From positions 1 to 56,051 of the forward strand of contig NZ_FOTS01000034.1 in NCBI RefSeq assembly GCF_900114615.1: a DNA stretch of 56,051 bases, written 5' to 3'. Made by a program: the position numbers and the translations under genes. The notes beneath the pieces were generated by a model. The model was not told where the DNA came from. It searched no databases and worked only from the letters and a program-made list of their open reading frames with translations. Positions 41,414-50,846 of the stretch are shown here, in pieces (position 1 is the stretch's first letter; each line of letters begins with the position of its first letter). Source of the stretch: Pelosinus propionicus DSM 13327 (lineage in GTDB: Bacteria > Bacillota > Negativicutes > DSM-13327).

Positions 41414-41961
41414 CAGCGCAACCTGGCTTTTTGGAGTTGCCGATTCACAGCTGTGCCCACAACGGTTGCGATAAAGGCTTTAAATAAATCTCCAGGTATA
41501 TAGGGAAGAGCACCGACTGTGAAAGCCTTTTCCAATCCCATGCCAGTAACAAAACCCAGCCATAGTACTCCGAAAGTATAGACAATAATGATACCACCCA
41601 GTACATTTACGAGAGCTAGACGCCATTTGTTATTGGTTTGACCCTTTAACAGGGCAATCACAATGGCTCCCACTAAGTAGCCAAGGAGATAGCCGCCTCT
41701 TGGACCGGCAATAATACCAATTCCCCCCGTCATTCCTGCAAAGACAGGCACGCCTACGGCACCAAGCAGTAGAAAGGTTAATACGCTGTAAGCGGCTTGT
41801 CTTACTGTTAGTATGCTGCCTGCCAGCATAATGGCCAGCGACTGTCCTGTGATAGGAACAGGACTAATTGGCAGTGGTATGGCGATTAGTCCGAGTACTG
41901 CGATTAAAGCTGCAAAAAGTGCTGAATAAACAAAATCAGTTACGTTATTTCTTCTAGGCAT
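41413..41961 (-). CDS. bioY: Biotin transporter BioY
   Basis: 182 residues with six membrane segments and the BioY core: PLPISPVPITGQSLAIMLAG, then GAVGVPVFAGMTGG and GPRGGYLLGYLVGA. BioY is the biotin-binding S component of ECF transporters; no energising genes are adjacent, so it uses shared ones or works alone. RBS GGAGG. A BirA-type operator overlaps its promoter (42027-42079), so biotin should repress the operon. Confidence 0.95.
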   Translation of the reverse strand: MPRRNNVTDFVYSALFAALIAVLGLIAIPLPISPVPITGQSLAIMLAGSILTVRQAAYSVLTFLLLGAVGVPVFAGMTGGIGIIAGPRGGYLLGYLVGAIVIALLKGQTNNKWRLALVNVLGGIIIVYTFGVLWLGFVTGMGLEKAFTVGALPYIPGDLFKAFIATVVGTAVNRQLQKARLR

Positions 41962-42026
41962 TCTTTTCCTCCATGATCAGCGTAAAAACACGTTTTAGCC
42001 GTTCTAATATTCATAACTTAAGAAAA

Positions 42027-42079
42027 AGTATAAATGAATCAGATCATCTAGTCAACCATGTAAATTAATAAGGTTAACT
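42027..42079 (-). promoter_or_regulatory. bioY promoter with BirA-type operator
   Basis: Minus strand: TTGACT (42055-42050), 17-bp spacer, TATACT (42032-42027). The inverted repeat AGTCAACC (42050-42057), 14 bp, GGTTAACT (42072-42079) matches the BirA pattern GTTAACC-N14/15-GGTTAAC and overlaps the -35 box. It also lies upstream of the divergent aminotransferase gene. Confidence 0.75.
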
Positions 42080-42218
42080 TAAATTTGTTGGATAGGACTA
42101 TATCATTCTTTCAGTTGAAGATGGTATGATTTAGAGGGAATAACTGCTAGCATGGAGAATATTTTAATGAATGAATGTGTACAATATGTGCACATGTTTT
42201 AGATAAGGAGGAATAGCA

Positions 42219-43631
42219 GTGGAAAGACAAATCAGAGAGGTAATGCCCGAGTTTTTAGGACTTAGGGAAGCGATGGAATTATCCCGGGAGGAAAATCGGG
42301 ATAATCATCGGAAATTTATCAATCCAGAGTTAGTCAATCTCATGGGGCTTTTGAATTTTGACAAGTCCTTTGTGAAAGCACAAGGGGTATCGATATGGGA
42401 TAGAGAAGGCTACGAATACTTAGATTTTTTAGGGGGATATGGAGCATTAAATCTGGGGCACAATCATCCTGAAATTAATGCAGCACTCGAAGCAGTGCAG
42501 GGACTTCCTAATCTGCTGCAAGCATCTTTAAACCCCTTAGCAGGAGCATTAGGACGAAATTTAGCTTTATTCACTCCTGGAGAATTGCAGTACTCATTTT
42601 TCTGCAACAGCGGGGCAGAAGCAGTGGAAGGGGCCTTAAAGCTAGCTAGAGCCGCAACTGGACGAATTAAATTTATTTCTTGTGAGAATTCTTTTCATGG
42701 AAAATCCTTCGGGGCTTTGTCGGTAACAGGTCGGGAGAAGTATAGGAAGCCCTTTGAGCCTCTACTGCCAGGTGTAGAGTTTATTCCTTATGGAGATGCC
42801 GAGGCTCTGGAAAACGCATTATGCCACAATGATATAGCGGCTTTTATTGTAGAGCCGATTCAAGGCGAAGCAGGAATTATCGTTCCACCAGAAGGATATT
42901 TGAAAAAAGTTAGGGATATTTGCAATACTTATAATACACTGCTGATTTTGGATGAAATCCAAACTGGGTTTGGACGTACAGGAAGGTTGTTTGCCTGTGA
43001 GGAGGATAACATTGCTCCAGATATTTTATGTCTATCCAAATCATTTGGGGGCGGCTCAACGTCATTAGCTGCTTATACCACAACAGAAGAAATATGGAAA
43101 AAAGCCTATGGCAGCGTAGAAAAAGGAACACTGCATACGTCGACTTTTGGTGGAAATTCTAGGGCGGCAGCAGCCGGAATTGCTACCTTAGAAATTCTGT
43201 ATAGAGATGATGTATCTCGTCAGGCTGCGGAAAAAGGAAAATATCTCATGGGCAAATTGCGGGAGCTGCAGCAGAAATATCCTTTTTTAAAAGAGGTTCG
43301 CGGCAGAGGACTTTTGATTGGGCTAGAATTTGCTCAGCCAGGCAAGGGACTGCTCAATCGATTGACTGGGGGAGCTTTAGAAAAACTAGCCAGTGAATAT
43401 TTAGGCGCTATGGTAGCAGGAGAGCTTTTAAATAAGCATCGGATTATTACGGCTTATACGCTGAATAACCCGAATGTAATACGCTTAGAACCGCCTCTCA
43501 TTGTCTCTTATGAGCAGCTTGATACATTACTGGCAGCATTGGAAGACGTTTTTGCTAATAATAAGAGCTTTGGCGATATGGTGCTAACCAGCAGCAAGAC
43601 GATTTTGGGAGCCTTGATTGGCAGATCGTAA
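42219..43631 (+). CDS. Class III aminotransferase (putrescine/ornithine aminotransferase type)
   Basis: 470 residues, PLP-dependent fold type I. FFCNSGAEAVEGALKLAR binds PLP phosphate, ILDEIQTGFGRTG contains the ring-binding Asp, and the Schiff-base Lys is in LCLSKSFGGG. The long N-terminus (about 50 residues before INPELVNLM) is like putrescine:2-oxoglutarate aminotransferases. Start: codon behind AAGGAGG. It diverges from bioY across the BirA-type site, so a role as a diamino-acid or BioA-like transaminase cannot be excluded. Confidence 0.88.
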   Translation: MERQIREVMPEFLGLREAMELSREENRDNHRKFINPELVNLMGLLNFDKSFVKAQGVSIWDREGYEYLDFLGGYGALNLGHNHPEINAALEAVQGLPNLLQASLNPLAGALGRNLALFTPGELQYSFFCNSGAEAVEGALKLARAATGRIKFISCENSFHGKSFGALSVTGREKYRKPFEPLLPGVEFIPYGDAEALENALCHNDIAAFIVEPIQGEAGIIVPPEGYLKKVRDICNTYNTLLILDEIQTGFGRTGRLFACEEDNIAPDILCLSKSFGGGSTSLAAYTTTEEIWKKAYGSVEKGTLHTSTFGGNSRAAAAGIATLEILYRDDVSRQAAEKGKYLMGKLRELQQKYPFLKEVRGRGLLIGLEFAQPGKGLLNRLTGGALEKLASEYLGAMVAGELLNKHRIITAYTLNNPNVIRLEPPLIVSYEQLDTLLAALEDVFANNKSFGDMVLTSSKTILGALIGRS

Positions 43632-43681
43632 GTATTATTAAACCTGGAGTACTCACGAGTCATTTACGTTAATAAGCTACT

Positions 43682-43727
43682 AAAAAAGATACTACTTGTT
43701 CATTATGAGCAAGCAGTATCTTTTTTT
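43682..43727. terminator. Bidirectional terminator
   Basis: AAAAAAGATACTACTTG/CAAGCAGTATCTTTTTTT with one mismatch; between convergent aminotransferase and lacI-like genes. Confidence 0.88.
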
Positions 43728-43794
43728 AGTATTAGCCGAAATAAATCGTATGTCTAGGAAATTTAAGTAGTTTAAAAAGCAGGAGTAGTTATCT

Positions 43795-44808
43795 CTAACT
43801 GCATGAATCTCGTATTATTAATTTAGACTCATAATTGACATGAAATGATGTATCTGTTCTATGTTCCAATACGTTGATTATAAGCCGAAGACATTCAGCC
43901 GCCATTTTTTCAAGAGGTATCTCTACGACAGTAAGAGGTGGTGTACTGTATTGACTAGCTTCGGGACTTCCAAGACCTACAGCTATAATTTGAGAGTCTT
44001 CAGGTATTTTTATATTTTTTTTATTAAAAACATGCAGCAGACCTTGCGCAAGAGAATCTGAATCACAAAAAATAGCTTTAGGAAGATGTTTACGCTTTAA
44101 AAAAATTTCAGCAGCCAAAACACCACCTTGAATAGAGCCTTCAGTATTTATAACATTTTCATCCGAGAATTGAATACTATGTTTTATACATGTATCAATG
44201 AATCCCTGACTTCTTAGCGTCATTGCCAGGTAGGGAGCTTTAAAATGCACCAGTCCGATGTTATCTTTAATACCCTTGTTTATCAATAACATAGCTGCTT
44301 TTCTACCGACCTCAAAATTGTCTATGGTAACAGTATTGTATTGCTCTGAATAACGATTATAAAGCACAGTTGGTATTTTCGGCAAATTATTATTTAAATA
44401 TTCCATGTCTGATATAGATGTATTTGCAATAATTGCAGCATTAAAAGTGTGATCGCTTTGAAGTCCTTTTTCCAAAAATAAAGAGCCACTTCTATAGGGG
44501 CAGATCACAATGTTAATGGGGTATTGATAGTTTGAAATTTCAGATTGGAATCCAGATATCAGTCTCGCTAAATAGTTAGTACGAAAGTCAGATGCCCAGT
44601 ACAAGGCTATTGTATACTCCTTAGCGTTAGGGCTTCTAAGCTTTTTAGCAGAAACACTTGGTCTATAGTTAAGTGCCTTAATTGCCTCCATGATCTTGTC
44701 TTGCGTCTCAACCGATATTTTTCGATCTTTGGCTTTTCCGTTTAATATGATTGAAACCGTGGAGACCGACACTCCGGAGAGGGCTGCAACGTCTTTAATC
44801 GTAGCCAT
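43795..44808 (-). CDS. LacI-family regulator of the nifJ-ptb-buk operon
   Basis: 337 residues. The N-terminal HTH is standard (TIKDVAALSGVSVSTVSIIL), the hinge helix is in the YRPSVSAKKLR region, and a periplasmic-binding-like sensor domain follows with conserved parts such as AIFCDSDSLAQGLL. Two perfect palindromes of LacI-family type with a central CG lie at the promoter of the divergent operon (45109-45162). The effector is probably the operon's substrate or an intermediate. RBS AAAGAGG. Confidence 0.9.
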   Translation of the reverse strand: MATIKDVAALSGVSVSTVSIILNGKAKDRKISVETQDKIMEAIKALNYRPSVSAKKLRSPNAKEYTIALYWASDFRTNYLARLISGFQSEISNYQYPINIVICPYRSGSLFLEKGLQSDHTFNAAIIANTSISDMEYLNNNLPKIPTVLYNRYSEQYNTVTIDNFEVGRKAAMLLINKGIKDNIGLVHFKAPYLAMTLRSQGFIDTCIKHSIQFSDENVINTEGSIQGGVLAAEIFLKRKHLPKAIFCDSDSLAQGLLHVFNKKNIKIPEDSQIIAVGLGSPEASQYSTPPLTVVEIPLEKMAAECLRLIINVLEHRTDTSFHVNYESKLIIRDSCS

Positions 44809-45108
44809 TTTAAATTACCTCTTTCTTTATAAAACTATTATATATTCTCTATTCTGCAAGATGTTAAACATTCAAGAGCGTAATACCTCTCTATAACATA
44901 AATTATATAATTATTCGTGATTTATTTTAATATTTCCTTTGATAAATCGATGTGCTGAATAAATGGAAACTAAGATCATAGAGTGATATATGATAGCACT
45001 CTATGATAAGCTCCTTATACTTATTTCTTCTATAGGAGTATGTAATGAGACTTCCAATGTGAGATCGATAAAAACATGCCTTTATAAAGTAGAATATTTA
45101 GAAAATGG
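44809..45108. other. Divergent region with an extra 11-bp dyad
   Basis: ATCATAGAGTG (44975-44985) and CACTCTATGAT (44997-45007) form a perfect inverted repeat; it could be another operator or a leader hairpin. A weaker hairpin CTCCT/AGGAG lies at 45011-45038. No gene seen. Confidence 0.4.
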
Positions 45109-45162
45109 TTGACAGTATATCGATATACTTATATACTGGTGTCGTTAGTATATCGATATACT
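45109..45162 (+). promoter_or_regulatory. Strong promoter with two identical 16-bp LacI-type operators
   Basis: TTGACA (45109-45114), 17-bp spacer, TATACT (45132-45137). AGTATATCGATATACT, a perfect palindrome with central CG, occurs at 45114-45129 (in the spacer) and again at 45147-45162. Centres are 33 bp apart, about three helical turns, on one face of the DNA. Repression by the divergent LacI-type protein is expected. Confidence 0.85.
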
Positions 45163-45197
45163 TAATGGATTATGATTAGGTGAAAGGGGTAAGTTTT

Positions 45198-48100
45198 ATG
45201 GGGAAAGTAATGAAAACAATGGATGGTAATGAAGCAGCAGCGTATATTTCTTATGCGTTCACTGAAGTAGCAACCATTTATCCAATCACGCCGTCATCTC
45301 CAATGGCAGAACATGTAGATTTATGGTCGGCAAAAGGTAAGAAGAATTTATTTGGTCAAACAGTAAGATTGGTAGAAATGCAATCGGAAGCAGGGGCAAT
45401 TGGTGCTATGCACGGTTCATTAGAAGCAGGAACGTTGACAACTTCTTACACCGCATCCCAAGGTCTGCTTTTAATGATACCAACCATGTATAGATTGTCG
45501 GGACAATTGAAGCCGGGCGTACTTCATGTAACGGCACGTACAGTAGGAACGCATGCTTTTTCCATTTTTGGTGATCATTCTGATGTGATGGCTTGCAGAC
45601 AAACGGGCTTTGCTATGTTATCTACAGGCAGTGTTCAAGAAGTTATGGATTTATCAGGTATTGCCCATCTTGCATCGATTGAGAGCAGTGTTCCTTTTAT
45701 GCATTTCTTTGACGGATTTAGAACATCTCATGAAATTCAAAAAGTAGAATGTATTGATTATAAAGACTTGAACGGTATGTTAAATGAAGAAGCTCTGGAA
45801 GAATTCCGTAAAAATTCCTTGAATCCAGAAAGACCTGTGATGAGAAGCGGTGTAGAAAATCCAGATATTTTCTTTCAGGCAAGAGAAGCGTCCAATCCTT
45901 ATTATGATAAACTACCTGGTATTGTAGAAAATTACATGAATAAAATTAATGAGCTGACAGGCAGAAATTATAAATTATTTAATTATTATGGTGCAGAAGA
46001 TGCCGAATATGTAATTGTTGCTATGGGTTCTGTTAGTGGAGCCGTTCAAGAAACGGTTGATACGTTAAATAAACAGGGACAAAAAACAGGGTATCTGCAA
46101 GTTCATCTGTATAGACCATTTTCCTTAGAGCATTTCTTAAAAGATTTGCCAAGTACAGTAAAGAGAGTGACTGTATTGGATAGAACCAAGGAGCCGGGAG
46201 CACTGGGCGAGCCGTTGTATCTTGATGTTTGTTCGGCATTTATTGATAAGGCTTCAAGACCACAAATTTTTGCAGGACGCTATGGGCTATCTTCAAAAGA
46301 TGTTACCCCAGCTCAAATTATCGCTGTTTATAACAATATGACAAAAGATGAGCCGAAAAATCATTTTACAGTAGGTATTCAGGATGATCTTACATACTTA
46401 TCGTTAGCAGTAGGAGAAGAAATCGATCTTGCCGCAGAAGGAACCATTAGCTGTAAGTTCTGGGGACTTGGTTCAGATGGTACTGTTGGTGCCAATAAAA
46501 ACTCGATTAAAATCATTGGTGATCATACAGATAAGTATGTTCAGGCTTATTTTGAGTATGATACAAAAAAATCAGGAGGTGTTACAAAATCACATTTGCG
46601 CTTTGGTAATACACCCATTCGGTCTAGCTACTATGTAAAAACTGCAGATTTTGTAGCCTGTCATAATCCTTCTTATATTGATAAATACGACATCGTAAGT
46701 GATATCAAGAAGAATGGTATCTTCCTATTAAATTGTAGCTGGAAGGGCAAGGACTTAGAAGAAAACCTGCCAGCAAGTTTAAAGAGAGCTTTGGCAAAAA
46801 AGAATATTCAGTTTTACATTATTGATGCAACCCATATTGCAAAAGAAATTGGTTTAGGGAATCGTACCAATACGATATTACAAGCCGCTTTCTTTAAATT
46901 AGCAAATGTTATTCCTGTGCCTCAGGCTATTGAATATATGAAGGCAGCAATCCTAAAGTCCTATGGTCAAAAAGGCGATAAAGTGATTCATATGAATTAT
47001 GCTGCTGTTGATCAAGGCGTAATTGGTGCAGAAAAAGTTGAAGTTCCTGCATCTTGGCTTGATACCGTAGATACAGTTGTAACTGCAAATGAGAACCTGC
47101 CTGATTTTGTTAAGAATATCATGATTCCGATCAATGCCCAAAAGGGGGATGATATTCCTGTTAGTGCATTTGCTGCAATGGCAGATGGTACATTCCCCTT
47201 AGGGACATCTGCGTATGATAAGCGAGGGATTGCTGTAGATGTACCAGAGTGGATTGCCGAAAATTGCATTCAATGTAATCAGTGTTCCTATGTATGTCCG
47301 CATGCGGCTATCAGACCTTTCTTAGTTACTGAAGAAGAAGCAGAAGCAGCACCCCAGGGATATAAGTATAAAAAGGCCAATGGCGGACCTAACTTTGCAA
47401 AATATAACTATAGAATGCAAGTGGATGTATTAGATTGTTATGGCTGTGGAAGTTGCGTACAAGTTTGTCCTGCAAAAGAAAAAGCACTTATGATGAGACC
47501 GTTGGAAAGTCAAAAAGCAGAAATTGAAAACTGGAATTATTCGTTAAGACTTTCTCACAAAGAAAATCCGTTAGATAAGTTTAGTGTAAAGGGAAGTCAA
47601 TTTGAACAGCCGCTTCTTGAGTTTTCCGGTGCATGTGCCGGTTGCGGCGAAACACCCTATATGAAACTGATGACACAGCTTTATGGAGATCGAATGTATG
47701 TGGCAAATGCAACTGGCTGTACACAAGCCTGGGGTGCAGCTGCACCATGTTTCCCGTATACCGTCAATAAAGATGGGCATGGTCCTGCATGGTCAAACTC
47801 TTTATTTGAAAACAATGCAGAATTTAGTTTAGGGATGTGCCTAGCAGTTCAACAGCAAAGACAAAGACTTGCTATGAAGTTAGAAGAGTTGTCAATGCTT
47901 ACGAAGAATGAGGCACTCAAAGCAGCAATTAGTAAATGGCTGGAGCATATTGACGAGGGTAGCGTAAGTAAAGTCGTAAGTGATTCATTGGTGAAAGCTT
48001 TGGAGTCAGCAGATCTTAGTGACGAAGAATTAGCCTTAAAAGAATATGTATTAAACAACAAAGAACATCTTGTAAAAAAATCCCTGTGGATGTATGGGGG

Positions 48101-48728
48101 CGATGGCTGGGCTTATGATATTGGCTACGGCGGCTTAGATCATGTTCTGGCATCTGGAGAAGACGTTAATATTCTAGTGGTTGATACGGAAGTATATTCT
48201 AATACTGGCGGACAATCCTCAAAGGCTACTCCAATTGGTGCGGTAGCGCAATTTGCTTCATCAGGGAAAAAGATTCAGAAAAAGGATCTTGGAATGCTGG
48301 CTATGACTTATGGTTACGTCTATGTGGCACAGGTAGCAATGGGGGCTAATCAATCACAATTAGTCAAAGCATTGCAAGAAGCGGAACAATTCAAAGGACC
48401 GTCTCTTGTTATTGCCTACGCGCCATGTATTAGCCATGGTTTGACGAAGGGAATGGGGTGTGCCCAACTAGAATCAAAAAATGCTGTTGAATCTGGTTAT
48501 TGGCATTTATACCGATATAACCCTGTACTTAAAAAAGAAGGCAAAAATCCATTTATACTGGATTCAAAAGAGCCAAAAGCAAGCTTTAGAGATTTCTTGA
48601 TGGGAGAAGTACGATATTCATCCTTAGTGAGAAGTTTTCCTTTAGAAGCGGAAGAATTATTTACAGCCGCTGAAAAAGCTGCGAAAGAAAAATACGAAGT
48701 TTATAAAGAATTGGCAGCAAAGAAATAA
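45198..48728 (+). CDS. nifJ: Pyruvate:ferredoxin (flavodoxin) oxidoreductase
   Basis: 1176 residues, the single-chain form. N-terminal thiamin-binding part (MDGNEAAAYISYAFTEVATI, YPITPSSPMAEH), two [4Fe-4S] motifs (CIQCNQCSYVCP near 690 and CYGCGSCVQVCP near 747), a C-terminal thiamin domain with GACAGCGETPYMKL and GDGWAYDIGYGG, and VYSNTGGQSSKATP. It oxidises pyruvate and CoA to acetyl-CoA, CO2 and reduced ferredoxin. ATG 45198 is behind AAAGGGG; GTG 45180 is upstream of that site. First gene of the LacI-controlled operon, so probably an inducible copy. Confidence 0.96.
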   Translation: MGKVMKTMDGNEAAAYISYAFTEVATIYPITPSSPMAEHVDLWSAKGKKNLFGQTVRLVEMQSEAGAIGAMHGSLEAGTLTTSYTASQGLLLMIPTMYRLSGQLKPGVLHVTARTVGTHAFSIFGDHSDVMACRQTGFAMLSTGSVQEVMDLSGIAHLASIESSVPFMHFFDGFRTSHEIQKVECIDYKDLNGMLNEEALEEFRKNSLNPERPVMRSGVENPDIFFQAREASNPYYDKLPGIVENYMNKINELTGRNYKLFNYYGAEDAEYVIVAMGSVSGAVQETVDTLNKQGQKTGYLQVHLYRPFSLEHFLKDLPSTVKRVTVLDRTKEPGALGEPLYLDVCSAFIDKASRPQIFAGRYGLSSKDVTPAQIIAVYNNMTKDEPKNHFTVGIQDDLTYLSLAVGEEIDLAAEGTISCKFWGLGSDGTVGANKNSIKIIGDHTDKYVQAYFEYDTKKSGGVTKSHLRFGNTPIRSSYYVKTADFVACHNPSYIDKYDIVSDIKKNGIFLLNCSWKGKDLEENLPASLKRALAKKNIQFYIIDATHIAKEIGLGNRTNTILQAAFFKLANVIPVPQAIEYMKAAILKSYGQKGDKVIHMNYAAVDQGVIGAEKVEVPASWLDTVDTVVTANENLPDFVKNIMIPINAQKGDDIPVSAFAAMADGTFPLGTSAYDKRGIAVDVPEWIAENCIQCNQCSYVCPHAAIRPFLVTEEEAEAAPQGYKYKKANGGPNFAKYNYRMQVDVLDCYGCGSCVQVCPAKEKALMMRPLESQKAEIENWNYSLRLSHKENPLDKFSVKGSQFEQPLLEFSGACAGCGETPYMKLMTQLYGDRMYVANATGCTQAWGAAAPCFPYTVNKDGHGPAWSNSLFENNAEFSLGMCLAVQQQRQRLAMKLEELSMLTKNEALKAAISKWLEHIDEGSVSKVVSDSLVKALESADLSDEELALKEYVLNNKEHLVKKSLWMYGGDGWAYDIGYGGLDHVLASGEDVNILVVDTEVYSNTGGQSSKATPIGAVAQFASSGKKIQKKDLGMLAMTYGYVYVAQVAMGANQSQLVKALQEAEQFKGPSLVIAYAPCISHGLTKGMGCAQLESKNAVESGYWHLYRYNPVLKKEGKNPFILDSKEPKASFRDFLMGEVRYSSLVRSFPLEAEELFTAAEKAAKEKYEVYKELAAKK

Positions 48729-48734
48729 ATAAGC

Positions 48735-48766
48735 TATGAGGATGTAGAAACCTACATCCTCATAGA
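48735..48766 (+). promoter_or_regulatory. Intercistronic hairpin between nifJ and ptb
   Basis: CTATGAGGATGTAG, loop AAAC, CTACATCCTCATAG: a perfect 14-bp stem without T-run. More likely an mRNA processing or stability element than a terminator. Confidence 0.6.
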
Positions 48767-48792
48767 AATAAAGAATAGTATGAGGTAACTCA

Positions 48793-49719
48793 ATGATAAA
48801 AAATTTTGAAGAAATTATCAAAGCAGCAAAGCTAAAGGGACCGAAAACGATTGCAGTAGCAGTAGCTCAAGACCTGGAAGTACTGCTTGCAGTAAAAAAT
48901 GCAAAAGAATTAGGAATTGCTAATGCTATATTAGTTGGAAATGAAGCAGAAATTAGGCAAATAGCTCAAGATAATCATATCGACCTGAATGGTTTTACCA
49001 TTATAGGACAAAAGGATAATATTGAAGCATGCCGAACGGCAGTGCAGCTTGTTTCAAGAGGTGACGCTCAGGTTCTGATGAAAGGGTTGGTTGATACAGC
49101 TATTATTCTTAAGTCTGTACTTGATAAAGAAATTGGTCTTAGAACTGATAATGTACTTTCGCATGTTGCTGTAGCCGATATAGATGGCTATGACCGATTA
49201 TTTTATATTACAGATGCAGCAATGAATATTGCACCAGACCTGAATACAAAAAAACAAATTGTTGAAAATTCGGTTCAAGTTGCCAATGCGTTAGGTAATG
49301 AAAATCCTAAGGTAGCATGCATTTGTGCTGTTGAGAAAGTAAATTCTAAAATGCAAGCTACTGCTGATGCGGCAGAATTGGTAAGAATGAATAAAACTGA
49401 TGAGTTAAAGGGCTGTGTGGTTGGAGGTCCTCTGGCATTGGATAATGCAATATCAATTGAGGCTTCCAGACATAAAGGGATTACAAATCCCGTGGCAGGA
49501 CATGCTGATATCTTGCTCATGCCCTTTATTGAAGCGGGTAATATGCTTTATAAATCCATTGTTTTTTTTGCCAGAGGTAATTTGGCAGGGATTATTGTAG
49601 GTGCAAAAGCCCCTATTGTCTTAACCTCCAGAGCTGACTCGGATATTGCAAAACTAAATTCGATTGCCATCGGCATTTTAATGGCAAGTCGCTATGAGGA
49701 GAAATGCCATGAAAAATAA
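48793..49719 (+). CDS. ptb: Phosphate butyryltransferase
   Basis: 308 residues; GDAQVLMKGLVDTAIILKSV, FYITDAAMNIAPDLNTKKQI and ILLMPFIEAGNMLYKSIVFF are family hallmarks. It exchanges CoA of butyryl-CoA (or isobutyryl-, propionyl- or valeryl-CoA) for phosphate. The stop codon overlaps the butyrate kinase start region by 11 bases. In this operon it would turn an acyl-CoA from the substrate pathway into an acyl phosphate for ATP synthesis. Confidence 0.93.
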   Translation: MIKNFEEIIKAAKLKGPKTIAVAVAQDLEVLLAVKNAKELGIANAILVGNEAEIRQIAQDNHIDLNGFTIIGQKDNIEACRTAVQLVSRGDAQVLMKGLVDTAIILKSVLDKEIGLRTDNVLSHVAVADIDGYDRLFYITDAAMNIAPDLNTKKQIVENSVQVANALGNENPKVACICAVEKVNSKMQATADAAELVRMNKTDELKGCVVGGPLALDNAISIEASRHKGITNPVAGHADILLMPFIEAGNMLYKSIVFFARGNLAGIIVGAKAPIVLTSRADSDIAKLNSIAIGILMASRYEEKCHEK

Positions 49720-50785
49720 GTTTAGAGTGCTAGCTATTAACCCTGGATCAACATCTACTAAAATTGCAGTTTATGACAACGAAGAACTTCTTTTTGAGCA
49801 GGTAGTGCGATATTCCAATGAAGAACTTGCACCATTTTCGAGTGTAATTGAGCAATATGAATTTAGAAAAAACGGAATTCTTCAAATGTTGCACGAAAGA
49901 GATGTATCCATCGAGAGTCTTGATGCTGTAGTAGGGCGCGGTGGACTTTTAAAGCCTATTGCAGGCGGTACCTATGCAGTTAATGATGCCATGCTGACAG
50001 CTTTGCGCCTGGCAGAACGAGGTGAGCATGCATCCAATTTAGGTGGTGTTATTGCCAAGGAAATTGCAAACAAACAGAATATTCCTTCCTACATAGTAGA
50101 TCCTGTTGTTGTTGATGAACTTGCTGATATCGCAAGAATCTCTGGTTTGCCTGGCTATGATCGATTAAGCACATTCCATGCTTTAAATCAAAAAGCGGTT
50201 GCAAGGAAAATTTCAAAAGAAATAGGTAAATCCTATGAAGCAGCAAATTTAATTATTGCACACATGGGTGGGGGGATTACTGTCGGAGTGCATCAAGGCG
50301 GACAAGTTATTGACGTGAATGATGGTTTGTATGGTGAAGGGCCTTTTTCTCCCGAAAGGACAGGGGGGTTACCAACAGGACATATGCTTGCCCTTTGTTT
50401 TTCCGGGAAATATACCCTTAGTGAGGTTAAGAAAATCATTGCTGGTAAGGGTGGATTAGTAGCATATCTGGGGACAAATGATGGCAGAGAAGTTGGAAAA
50501 ATGGTGGAAGCTGGCGATGCGAAAGCAAAACTGGTATATGAAGCAATGGCATACCAGATTGCAAAAGAAATAGCGGCTGATGCTGCGGTTTTATGCGGTA
50601 GAGTCGATGCTATTGTCTTAACTGGCGGACTGGCGTATGACAAAATGCTTGTAAAAATGATTTCTGAACGCGTACGATTTATTGCTGAAGTCAAAATAGT
50701 TCCAGGAGAACACGAAATGATTGCTCTTACAGAGGGGGCACTGCGAGTCCTAAGAGGGGAAGAACAAGCCAAAGAATATAAGTAA
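49709..50785 (+). CDS. buk: Butyrate kinase
   Basis: 358 residues of the acetokinase superfamily: VLAINPGSTSTKIAVYDNEE, HMGGGITVGVHQGG and IVLTGGLAYDK. It makes ATP and a carboxylate from acyl phosphate. ATG 49709 follows GAGGAGAAATGCC and overlaps ptb, showing tight coupling. With ptb it is the energy-conserving end of the pathway. Confidence 0.93.
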   Translation: MKNKFRVLAINPGSTSTKIAVYDNEELLFEQVVRYSNEELAPFSSVIEQYEFRKNGILQMLHERDVSIESLDAVVGRGGLLKPIAGGTYAVNDAMLTALRLAERGEHASNLGGVIAKEIANKQNIPSYIVDPVVVDELADIARISGLPGYDRLSTFHALNQKAVARKISKEIGKSYEAANLIIAHMGGGITVGVHQGGQVIDVNDGLYGEGPFSPERTGGLPTGHMLALCFSGKYTLSEVKKIIAGKGGLVAYLGTNDGREVGKMVEAGDAKAKLVYEAMAYQIAKEIAADAAVLCGRVDAIVLTGGLAYDKMLVKMISERVRFIAEVKIVPGEHEMIALTEGALRVLRGEEQAKEYK

Positions 50786-50846
50786 AATTGTACGTTATAG
50801 TAGAATGTGCCATATTGGTGAAATACTTGTGGTAGAGGTGAAACAA

